64,000 bases of DNA, from assembly GCA_030248215.1 (NCBI GenBank), contig JASANG010001433.1, positions 172,120-236,119 of the forward strand. The letters are read 5' to 3'. This document shows, one piece after another, positions 26,001 through 35,900 of this stretch. Origin of the DNA: Enoplolaimus lenunculus. Taxonomy: Eukaryota > Nematoda > Enoplea > Enoplida > Thoracostomopsidae. The notes below the pieces were generated by a model. The model was given only the letters and a program-made list of their open reading frames with translations, did not search any database and was not told where the DNA came from. The position numbers and the translations under genes were made by a program. Numbering within the stretch: the first letter of the stretch is position 1; each line of letters begins with the position of its first letter.

Positions 26001-28513
26001 ACAGTATCGAGTTCGTCAAAAACATTGACTTGCAGCTGGAACTTAGCTCAATTTACGTATAATTTGCTTGAAAACCTATCTATACCTGTTATCCAGTGCT
26101 ACAAGTGTCATAAATATAAACCCAAAACCAGAGATGGGCGGTCTCGATTTCGGCAACACTCGGGATTTAGCTGGTCTCGGTCTCGTTAACTGTCGGGATT
26201 TAGCTGGTCTCGATCTCGGTCTCGCTTTTTGTCAGATTGGCCCGGAAGTACTTGCGCATTTAGCCTACCAACACAGACAGCAAACGATTGTGAAGCACTG
26301 CTACCTGGTTATACTGCGGTATAAGAAACAAAATAGCCCCTCCGGTTACCCAAAATTCTAGCTCTTGAAAGGAAACCCAAAACACTTTGATTTTAAATTA
26401 GTTGCATTTTCGCGTTTAAAAAATTTATGGAACTTCCACAATAACTTGCGTGCACCAGGTTACTTTTGACGGGGTAGTGTCTTAGACACTGAAGCATTTT
26501 TTGCTTCAGTATCCTGGACATTGAAGCGTTTTTGCTTCAGCATCCTCCACACTGAAGCTTTTTGGCTTCAACGTCCAGGATACTGAAGCAAAAAATGCTT
26601 CAATGTCCAGGATACTGAAGCCAAAAAACTTCGGTGTCCAGGACATTGAAGCATTTTTGGCTTCACTATCCTGCACATTGAAGCTTTTTGGTTTCAGTAT
26701 CCTGGACGTTGAAGCCAAAAATGCTTCAGTATCCAGGATATTGAAGCATACTGAAGCCAAAATGCTTCAGTGTGAAGGATGCTGAAGCCAAAACTGCTTC
26801 AGTGTGAAGGATGCCGAATCCAAAAATGCTTCAGTGTCCAGGATATTGAAGCATTTTTGGCTTCAGTATCCGGGATTCTAAGAGACAGACGCTTCAGTCT
26901 CCTGTATACTGGTGCCAAAAAGCTCCAGTATCCTTGACACCATGAAAATGTAACATACAAATAGCGTCTGAAAGCAAAAAATGCTTCAGTGTCCAAGACA
27001 CTACCCCCTCAAAAGTCACCTGGTGTACGCAAGTGATAATGGAAGTTGCATAATACAGCATTTAAAAGAATTATGGGTCATCCGCATTTATAACGTCACA
27101 CCATGTCAAAAAATTTCCAGTCTATTCTGTTTGCTAGGGAGCAAAAACAAAACTGTAGCCCTGAATTTTTATTTTCGGTAACGGTTAAAAATTGACCGAG
27201 ACCGAGACCAAAAGTCTCGGTCTCAGTAGGTTGGGTCTCGGTCTCGGTAGGTTGGGTCTCGGTCTCGGTCTCCGTCTCGCTTTCGCTTTTTTGAAAGAGA
27301 CCGCTCATCCCTGCCCATTACGCATGAATAGTTCAATAGACGGCAATCAATTTCCCTCCTCCAGCACCAGTCTTGTTTAAATTTTGAGAACTATTTTCTC
27401 GCCTACCCGTTCCTTGGAATTACCCGTAGTTTGAATGCAGATTCAGCAGCAATAACAGAATGAATTGCTGCAACCACTTGACCATCTATTTCCGTTGAAT
27501 CCAGTAGAATGAGTTTTGACGGTTCTCTGACACGAGCACAAGTCCATGTATCACTAATATCATATTTGGATTCGTCCACCTGCAAAAAATATAAAATGAC
27601 AAAAAGCAAACACATGCAACAGATGCAGAACGAAATTTATACAAAAATAAATAAATAAAAAGAGCACACATAACGATACCTAAACCCAACTCTCACATTT
27701 TGCCCCACCAAAACAATAAATCCCACTACACTTTTGGTATTTACTCAGGTTAATCTCGTAGTTTTTCAGATAAGGTATCATACTTAAAACTTCACAGAAC
27801 GAGCTGCATAAATAATTTTACAATTTTTCAAGCTGTTCAACTCACCTTAAATCCACCTTCAACTCCTATTGCAAGTTTAGTAATTTTCTCTTGCGGTGGC
27901 TCTTGGTTTGATGCTTTCGATTTATCATCAACCATTTTACGCGTTCGAATTCTTCGAATATTCGCAAGCCAATCACTTTGTTTGTGGGCAACCATCACCG
28001 CTAAATGGCGAGGACAAACTCCCCAGAAACTCTGAAAAATATAAAACGGTACAAGCTTTACAATAACTTGACATTTTGACGTGTTAAAATTTCAGTTGCA
28101 GATAGATATTCTAACATGCAGACCAAAAGAGTAAAGCACTGACAATAGCAAACCACGTCGTGATGCTTGTTTGTAAACATGCTTAACTTATTTAAAATAC
28201 GGCTCAATATTTCACCTTGTGTCAATCATGAGTTGAAAAAATTTAGACTACAAATTATGTAGCAACCGCTTATATATGTAGCAACCGCTTATAGAAACAC
28301 AAACAAACCGCGGCAAAATAAACTTAATATTCAAATTAAAGTTAACAAACAAAACGTAAAGCTTTCAAATTTGAAAGCAGTTTTTTTGTTACTCACCCGT
28401 AAACACACATAAAGCCCGCCGTGATGTTCTGGCGTATTAAAACAATACATGCATTCTTCCTTGTAAACTTTTGTGTCCGAGTTAACATGAACAATACTGG
28501 ATGGCGTAGCCAT
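14033..28513 (-). CDS. USP5: USP5 / isopeptidase T, ubiquitin-specific protease
   Basis: Fifteen exons: 28513-28397, 28031-27846, 27579-27424, 25842-25705, 25473-25368, 23111-23002, 22597-22534, 21761-21641, 21169-21049, 17499-17215, 16640-16502, 16128-15967, 15630-15404, 15057-14767, 14335-14033. They sum to 2526 nt, 841 aa, close to the human 835-858, with every phase matching. Family role: a cytosolic deubiquitinase that disassembles free polyubiquitin from its unanchored end. Domains: variant zinc finger (about 1-105); ZnF-UBP around 160-260 with [20 protein letters not shown] and [10 protein letters not shown]; catalytic Cys328 in [13 protein letters not shown]1 (about 645-695, [17 protein letters not shown]) and UBA2 (about 715-757, [17 protein letters not shown]) inserted in the catalytic domain; catalytic His802 in QCGHYVAH and acidic residue in WVIYNDEKV. 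No inactivating change is seen. An acceptor-like TTTAGTTTCAG lies about 45 nt upstream of the ATG. The donor of exon 13 (ATG|GTGCAA) is the least certain junction. Confidence 0.97.
17683..19247 (+). mobile_element. ATATCCGG element family, copy in USP5 intron
   Basis: The left part has CATATCCGGATATC and CCGGATATTTATC, then CTCGATTTTGCGTTTTTC. The middle has several units reading ATTTTCTGAGGGGGAAAATT-like followed by GGACCTTATCATTTT. The right end reads ATCCGGTTATATCCGGATAC and ATCCGGCGCCCACCTATAG. Related copies are at 48675-50993, 53355-54737 and 60710-62012. No transposase is visible, so it is non-autonomous. Confidence 0.7.
19411..20345. mobile_element. 0.93-kb foldback element with about 220-bp inverted arms
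   Basis: The left arm 19411-19633 (GTAAAAGTGCCCCTAGAAGG, GACGGCTGTCTTTCAGTGTT, ACATATGGGCCC) reappears inverted at 20124-20345 (GGGCCCATATGT, AACACTCAAAGACAGCCGTC, CCTTCTAGGGGCACTTTTAC). The arms look about 95% identical by eye. The roughly 490-bp centre shows no protein. It sits in the long USP5 intron between exons 9 and 10. Confidence 0.85.
20380..20470. repeat. Degenerate TTAGGC-type block
   Basis: CCTAAGCGTACGCCTAAGCC followed by AGTCTAAAGCGTACACTTGC. The same layout (CTAAG words, then AGTCTAAAGC, then CTTGCTC.ATTGCA) is at 1-100, so these are copies of one repeat. Confidence 0.5.
21801..22105. mobile_element. MITE with ATTCCGATTCGG-type ends
   Basis: Starts GTGTAACCCGAATTCCCGTT with GATTCGGAACCGGAATAC, and ends TCCGGAATAATTCAGTTCCGG followed by TTTGCACGCTGAC. 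The ends are inverted and related to those at 33673-34454. It is in a USP5 intron. Confidence 0.55.
23308..24096 (+). mobile_element. Satellite-bearing Helentron-like element, copy 1
   Basis: The left end is TATTGAGCGAAGCTCGGA and the right end is the inverted GTTTCGCTTCGCTCAATA, preceded by a hairpin of CTCCGAAC/GCTCGGAG type. The interior holds about four diverged 150-bp units with TTAGCTAACT, TTATCGG and AATATGCAAATTA words, then GGACGGACAGACGGAC. No protein is present. The classification is an inference from layout. Confidence 0.65.
24320..24620. other. GC-richer intronic patch, open on both strands
   Basis: 24324-24614 is open for 96 codons on the plus strand and 24334-24570 for 78 on the minus strand. 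Base composition is richer in G and C than the surrounding intron. I recognise neither frame. The patch lies in the USP5 intron between exons 5 and 6 and could be part of an unknown mobile element. Confidence 0.25.
26130..27312. mobile_element. TCTCGG-rich hAT-like element hosting a palindromic array
   Basis: Left end GAGATGGGCGGTCTCGATTT with repeated GGTCTCGGTCTCG; right end GAGACCGCTCATCCCTG with GGTCTCGGTCTCGGT before it. The centre from 26431 to 27047 is a separate palindromic block. Kin are at 1985-2125, about 31900-32396 (inverted) and 35686-36231. Confidence 0.65.
26431..27047. repeat. 617-bp palindrome made of GAAGC/GCTTC foldback units
   Basis: The outer arms are inverted: CACCAGGTTACTTTTGACGG with GTAGTGTCTTAGACACTG on the left, and GTCCAAGACACTACC with AAAAGTCACCTGGTG on the right. 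Between them lie about 14 units of roughly 38 bases, each itself a hairpin of the type TGAAGCATTTTTGGCTTCAG joined by TATCC(A/T)GGA. It is in a USP5 intron between exons 3 and 4. Several short open frames arise from the repetition and are not genes. Confidence 0.85.
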
Positions 28514-28864
28514 TTGCAAAATAATTTATAAAATATAGAACTATAACCTTAATCTGCAACTGAAACTAAAAACTGCTGTGAAGCAAAATAATACGACGCG
28601 GCCGGAAGAAAAACGCTGGAGCTGCAGCTAAATTATAGGCAGCGAGACGGCAAATTCTACACAATAAAAAAGAAAAAATTAGTTTAAATCTTAGAAACCG
28701 CGGCCAAAGCACAGATATTATTAGCCCTGCTGATTCTAATGGTCTACAACTGTCAGCTTAATGTCCACTAGGTGGGCTAAGACTGAAAATTATTTTTCGC
28801 TTAAATTGGCAACTCCGACTTGAACAGAGAAACAGCGAAATAACATGGAGCAAGTCACCACCAT

Positions 28865-28923
28865 TTATTACCGCCCCCACAAACTGCCACAGAGCGACCC
28901 CACAAACTGCCACAGAGCGACCC
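28865..28923. repeat. 22-bp tandem repeat, two to three units
   Basis: CCACAAACTGCCACAGAGCG occurs twice in a row, followed directly by the start of the 277-bp duplication. It lies upstream of USP5. Confidence 0.7.
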
Positions 28924-29475
28924 CTCAAACCCCAGTCGTTTACTAACAAGAACACAACGGGATAAGGACCACAGCAACTCTATTTAACGCCAAGAGAATT
29001 TGTCTTGGTTAGGATGGCGATGTACTCTCCGACTATTTTAATGCTACTTAAATACCAATTTTTTTGAGTTCCCGAAATTATTACATCTGCAACAATATAG
29101 TCAAACACGAAGGCGAGAATTAAATTTATTTTCAAATAATTACCAAACTTTGTAAATTATGTATGTAATGCTTATCACAAAAAGTTAGGAAGACGAAACC
29201 CTCAAACCCCAGTCGTTTACTAACAAGAACACAACGGGATAAGGACCACAGCAACCCTATTTAACGCCAAGAGAATTTGTCTTGGTTAGGATGGCGATGT
29301 ACTCTCCGACTATTTTAATGCTACTTAAATACCAATTTTTTTGAGTTCCCGAAATTATTACATCTGCAACAATATAGTCAAACACGAAGGCGAGAATTAA
29401 ATTTATTTTCAAATAATTACCAAACTTTGTAAATTATGTATGTAATGCTTATCACAAAAAGTTAGGAAGACGAAA
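28922..29475. repeat. 277-bp tandem duplication, two near-identical copies
   Basis: 28922-29198 and 29199-29475 agree base for base as far as I can read, except for one T/C difference (CAGCAACTCTATT against CAGCAACCCTATT). The unit has no coding signal. It lies between the VAMP7-like gene and USP5, upstream of USP5. Confidence 0.9.
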
Positions 29476-29940
29476 AAAATGACCAAGAATACAAGGAAAA
29501 CCAATAAAATAACATAAAGCGTTGAAACAGCATGCTTATAGCATTTCCGTTCAAGCGAATAATATTGTCAATATCTTAGAACTCAAACTATACAAATAGA
29601 GTGCGTCTGAATTTGCAATTTAAATACCTACATCACCGTTCCATTAGAAGTTCCAGAGCACCGAATATCCGGCCCCAGTATTAAGTTATCTTACAACAAA
29701 TTTTAACTTTTGTGCCTTCTTCTCTTGAGCTTGCCACGCTCACACGCCTTGCATTTTGTTTTTTCGAATAAAGATAACCTTAAATTTGAGCCTTAGCCTA
29801 ATGCTTTTCAGTGCTTTGTTACCCGGCTGATTGATCTCCAGTTCTGGTACCAAAAACTCCGCATCACATTTGAACCGGAGCCACTCAAAGACGCAATGAT
29901 AGGTATCGCAGTAAGCCTGCTATCACTTCAGAGTTCTCCT
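29476..29940. other. Region downstream of the VAMP7-like gene, no gene seen
   Basis: Contains the 3' side of the VAMP7-like gene (minus strand). No AATAAA on the minus strand stands out within 200 bases of the stop. GTTGTTGTTGTTGTCG at 29960 belongs to the coding end and encodes the poly-Thr run. Confidence 0.4.
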
Positions 29941-32900
29941 TCAAAGCTTTTGTATTGCTGTTGTTGTTGTTGTCGTTACATCCTTATGTGAATGTGATCC
30001 ACCGCTAAATACACCCGTTTCGTACAATATAACCATAAGTATTATAAATACAGCTACAATTGCCACTATCACAATTATTGCCGTGCATTTTGCATTTTGA
30101 ACACAATAACGACGGCGCACAGCGCGTGATGTACTACGAAAAGACGTAGCCTAAAAAGTAGAATAAAAACAATATAATATGTTTACAAAAAATAAATGAT
30201 AAATACAAAACATACTAAACTACGAAGTATGCTAAAAGCGCAAACTGATAAAGTATAAAATGACATGTTTTAGGTTGAGACTTATCTGAGTTCGGTTTAA
30301 AGCTAGGTTCCCAACCTCGATAACCACGGAGGAAAAGATTTACCATTACCGCTCATGTCTTGCAGGCATTACAGAGGACTGCAACTGGAAAACTTAAGCT
30401 TAGAATAAGAGTTATGTTTAGGTTTCAGCGTATGATTTAGTTAAGGTTTACATTGGTGTCGGATTTTACATTGTTTCCCTTATATTTTGTATTCTCGGAC
30501 ATTTAAAAACGTTCCTCAGACCATTTTAAAATACCCCACCGGTGCATTAGAAATTGGATGATTCTTATTTTACAAAGTCACCCGTTACCTGGGTGTAACC
30601 GGAATTCCGGCTCCGGTTTCGGCAATTTTTTCCCTTCCGGTTCCGGTAAATTTTTAACGGAAGTAAAAAATTCGGTTTTATCGAAGGTAGATTGCGCTTC
30701 CGTGGATTATGAAAATCTAAAATACAGCAGATTTTTCGGTGGCATGTATTTTTCATTTCCTGGTTCCGGTAAATTGTAATTGCGGTTGCCCCTGCCCGTT
30801 ACCTTATGACGCACCTTCACATTACAGAATAACCTTACCGGAACCGGAAAATGAAAAATATATGCCACCGAAAAATTCATTTCATTTTCTTTTTTGCAGT
30901 ATTATTGGTGAAATAATCCTAGTTGGATATTGGTATGCATTTTATCTGCTGTATTTTAGATTTTTATAATCCACGGAAGCGAAATCTTTCGGCGATTATC
31001 AAGGTTTGCATACTATACTAATCAAATCTATTTAATTTTTATCGTCATTTTTTAGTAATATACCTTGATTTCCATCAACCGAATTTTATTACCTGAATTT
31101 TTAATTCCAGTAAGAATTCACCGGAAAGGGAAGGTGAAAAAGTTGCACCCTGCCCCGTTACCCTTCCACTAGCCGGAGTTTGCCCAATAATGGTCGGATT
31201 TTGACGACCCTATGATGATCAAATAATCGAATGTTTGAAAAATTCAAATTTAAGGGTTTAATAATCAAAGTCGCCACCGAATATCCGGTTCTGGTTTAAA
31301 ATTTTGCGAAAAGCCGACATTTGGCAAAGGCTGCAAAATCCGGCATAAACCTACCAAATACCGGATGTTGCCGGTAAACAGAAAAGTTACATTTTGCGAC
31401 AAATCTATACTTTTACGTTTAACATATTTTGTTTTCATTGTCAGTGTGATACACTACAATTTACCACCGAACTTTATAAAACATTATAGCAACAATGTGA
31501 AATTATTTTAAATTCAATGACTTGGGAACAAAGGTTGCCTTATATAATATACATGATTGAATGCGTTTCGAGGCTGGTCTAAATTTTGTTATACTTTGAC
31601 GTACAATACGGTTGACATCCCATTCAGGTTTTTGTAGAACCTTCACTACCCGGCTCAGGTTCCCGTATCCGATATTTTGGCATACCGTTGCAGCGCTTCT
31701 GCTCGGTTATTTTAAAGTGACCGAATGCATTATAAAACGTGACACATGCCGCACAGCAGGAATGGGAGGTCTACCGTTACCAAAAATAAAAATAAGCTTT
31801 TCAACAAGACTTTGAACATTTTTATCTGTTCTGATTGCCGCTTCATACAATTACACTAATAAATCGCCGCCAAAATTATTTTTACTTTATTTTTCACCTG
31901 GCTTCTGTCAATACCATTCGAACAGGCTCGGGACAAATCACACTTTCTCAAAACACCCTCGATACAATGCCTAATTCAGAGCTACAGTTTTGTTTTTGCT
32001 CCATAGCAAACCGAATAGAATGGAAAATTTTGAACATAGTGTGACGTTATATATGCGGATGAGCCATAAATTGTACTTTGTCACAATTAAATCAAAGTGT
32101 TTTGGGTTTCCTTTCAATAATTAGAATTTTGGGTAACTGGAGATGTCATTCTGTTTCTCAAATCGCTGTATAACCAAGTAGCGGTGCTCCACAATCGTTC
32201 GCTGTCTGTGTTGGTAGGCGAAATGCGCAAGTACTTCCGGGACAAAGCTGCGATCTAAGGAAAATTTTTGTGAATGCTTATCGCTTCTCCACCTCTTTGG
32301 TCTAGGTTTGCAAACCACCGAAATTGAAAAAAGCGAGACCGACACCAGCCAAATCCCGAGACTTGCCAAGACCGAAACCGCCGATCCCTGCCGCACAGGT
32401 AACAATAGTTTACACGTGCTACGAGATTTGTCTTAGCTTACCGATTCTTCCAACGCCGTTGACGTACTCATTAAATCATCCAGTCTATCTCCACGCTCGA
32501 GTACTTTCTCGACATTCTGCCGCATAACGTCCTTAACCTCGTCCACCTGATTTCTCAACTGATTTACTTTTGGGTCATCTTGCCTTGCCTCACTTGCAGC
32601 TTGGGTGGTCGTTCCATTTTGATCGTGATATGTTTGGGTGTGCACACGTGAATTTGGAGGTGCTCTTACACCGCTGTCAGTATGGCCCTTGGCACTGTGA
32701 GGTTCTTGCAATTTTCCGCTAGAGGCATTGTCTCTGGAACCAGGGCCAGAGGTATACATCGCAGACGATGTGTTATTGTAGCGGCTCTGAAACGTAACAG
32801 ACCGCTAATGTGAAATCAAAAATACCTCGCACGCAGTTGGTGAATGAATAAACACAAAATTGTTGTCAGAAAACATTGTAGCAAATCCCTGCTCAATAGC

Positions 32901-35900
32901 GAGTCAATTTTCATTAATAAGTTTGCACGTGTATTCGGCGTCTTAAAGCTACAGAAGAGTATCAATTATTTTCCCTAATTTTCCATAAAAACTTAACTTT
33001 AAACTTAGCTCAACCCCAAAAATTATTTTCTCACCAATGTTATTTTCCTATGCAGGACGCTGCATTATTACCTAAAATATCCACAATTAAGATCAAACAA
33101 CTTACCATCGTTTCTATGAGCGCCTGACCAAATTCAACTGAAAATTCCAAATGTTGAGCAGATCCCGATTGTTGTATTAATTCAACTGTCGATTCAAATT
33201 GTTTCACAATCTGTAAAATAATGTCGTCACAGTAAGTAGGTAAGCAGTCATTAAAATGTAATTGTTTACATATACACCTGCTATACCTAAACTGTATATT
33301 GCTAAATTCTTGCCGGTGTTCTAAAACTGCAGCACCTAATGCCATTTAATATCGGTGGAAAACATCTTAATAAGGGTGGGAATTTTTTATTGCTGTAATA
33401 TAAATATTAAAGTTGAAAACCTAAATCTTAGGTGTCTGCCAATTAATCAGCATCGATAATAATGTCAACACTTTTCATGAGTATCGGTATCAGCACTGCA
33501 ATATATTAAAGATTCTTTGCGATATTCCTTGCACTTAGCAGTAAGTTGAAAAGCTATCATCTGCAGGCGTATTTCAGTACGTCAAACAGTACACTATTAT
33601 CTCTCTTGCGTTTGTTTGAAAATATTAGAACGAACCGTCGTCATAAAATCGTAACAATTTATGGTTGTTAGGCAGGGTTCCAGCGGAATTCCGATTCCGG
33701 TTAAAATTCCGAAAAAAATTTGGGTTCCGATTCCAGATCCGACTGGCTTTTATTCCGATGCTGGAATTCCGATTTTTCGGTTATGAGTTTTTAAGCTGAT
33801 TGAACTTAAATTTTGCCTATTTTTTTCGTTTGCTCGCAAATCTGTTTGTTTTTGTTAATAAGTATTCTCAGTAGCAGAGTAAATTATTTCGCTGATTGTC
33901 AAAAATTTACTGCAATTGAAAACTTTAAGCTCTACCTTTAAACGAATAACGAAATCTGCTTCATAGCGGCAAGCAGTGATGTTAAGCCCCACTAGTTCTT
34001 AAATATAGCTCGGTATTTGGTTCAACAGTATCCTTACTGTAGTGAAAACGACGATCCATAGAATCGGTTAATTTTAAAAAATCAGGGTCCTGTTATTTAT
34101 GATTTCATAAGACTTCATATTTAAAGTTTTGAAATGCTCAAAACGCTGAACTGCAATTAAACTTAAGGCCAAGTTGTTCCTGTGCTCTGAGAATTGACAG
34201 GCTGCTCTTGGAATTATCAGGCCTTCATTAATATAATAATTTTACCGGTTAGTAGATCGCTGATGAAGTCAGCTATACAAGCAATTTTTACTGAAACTGT
34301 GAACAATACAGACAGACATACTGCAACAAAAAGTCAATAATCATACACTTTAGTTTTTGATATAACTACTAAAACTAAAATTCCGAGTTCGATTCCGAAA
34401 AAAATTTGTTTCCGATTCCGATTCAGACAAAAATTACTTCCGATTGGAACCCTGTTGTAAGGTTTACGTCTTCGCGTTTATGCAGGGTTCATAATAACAC
34501 AATTTCTGAAGACATCGGGAACGACTAGTCCTGGATTACTCGTTAACCTCAATTATTATGAACGCTGCATTATAATGATGCAATGTAGTAATCCAATCCA
34601 ATCATTAAGCATCGCTTTGTAAAAGTTAGAATTTCCTATTTTCACAGTGTTAAACTTTTTTCAAAAATACAAGGTATTGCCATTAAAAACGTTCCGCGAA
34701 AAAGATACAATGGTGAATTTCACAATTTCCCATAAAACAAAAAATAAGCTTTGCCTGGCACTGCATCACTAAGTCGGTCAATGTTATGAAACATTTCTAA
34801 CCGGTTTAACAATAGCACCTTTAAAATTGTGCAAAAATTATATTACAAAACATATTGTATTGTATTGTATGTATTGTTCAAACAATGTGACACTTTATAA
34901 CGTATTGCACGTGGTATAAAGTAAACAAAAGGATGAACACAACAGTTTCTTAGAATATTTCATATATTACCCCATTATAATACATTTCCTATTTCAAACA
35001 GTTTGTTTAACCAGCAGAAACGAGTTGGCGAACTTTTAGTAACGGCCGAGTCGTGTCGTGTACTTATCATTTGTATCTGCATGATTTGAATGCGAGAGGT
35101 CTGAGCTCTGAGGTCCGATTTCCAGTGTGTTAATAAAGATTCAGCAAGATTGCTGAAAGAAGTTGCCCTGACCGTGCAGTTTCAACACTTTCAATAATGA
35201 AAATTGGGAACGTTGCCACACACTTCGCGTAACGTTTAGTGCTATTACAAACACAACTTACATCATCAAGAAAAGCGAACGCAACCCGTTTATCGCAATC
35301 CGGTGTGGCACAACAGAGATAAATCAAATTATGGCTTACAACAATATGATAGTGATATCTGAAATTCGAAATGCAAATATAAAGTATAACGGCAAGTTTA
35401 TATCGCGGGTCCGTACAAATGTTGTGGAGAGTAAATAAAGCGAAAATGAGAATAGCAATACAAATAATAATTACAGTACTTGTAGCTAGAGCACCACATG
35501 GCAACGATCAGGGTGCGACCGGATACCAAAACAGACGAAACAAGAGCCGGATAATCTAGTATCCGGCCGGAACCGGATAATAAATTCAAATCTAATATAT
35601 ACTAGAATAATATTCGTTTTGCTCATGTTCTGTTAAGGGCATCCAGTTTTCCGTAGGTACAATAAAACAGAGGTGGCTAAGGCGAGGGATGGGAGTCTCT
35701 GTCTCGGCAAGACTCGGTATTTTGGAGGTCACGGTTTCTTGAGCCTCGGTGATTAGGAACAGACAATGAAAGTCGCGAATTCAGCAAATGCTGGTAGACG
35801 TGTAAAAAGCGGAAGTTAATACTGTTGAAGCAAGTAATGCCTGAGAGGTGGCTAAGGCGAGGGATGGGAGTCTCTGTCTCGGCAAGACTCGGTATTTTGG

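Noticed and set aside
26506-26996. Small ORFs with repeated SILD.EAF.AS words
   Set aside because: They are translations of the palindromic GAAGC/GCTTC array and appear on both strands.
33106-33345. A frame starting MALGAAVLEHRQ that reads into the third exon of the VAMP7-like gene, as an alternative N-terminus
   Set aside because: Exon 33210-33106 joins in phase 0 to the longin exon ending FLDD, recreating the VAMP7 word FLNEIKKRF. The extra upstream codons are intronic and Cys-rich without family match.
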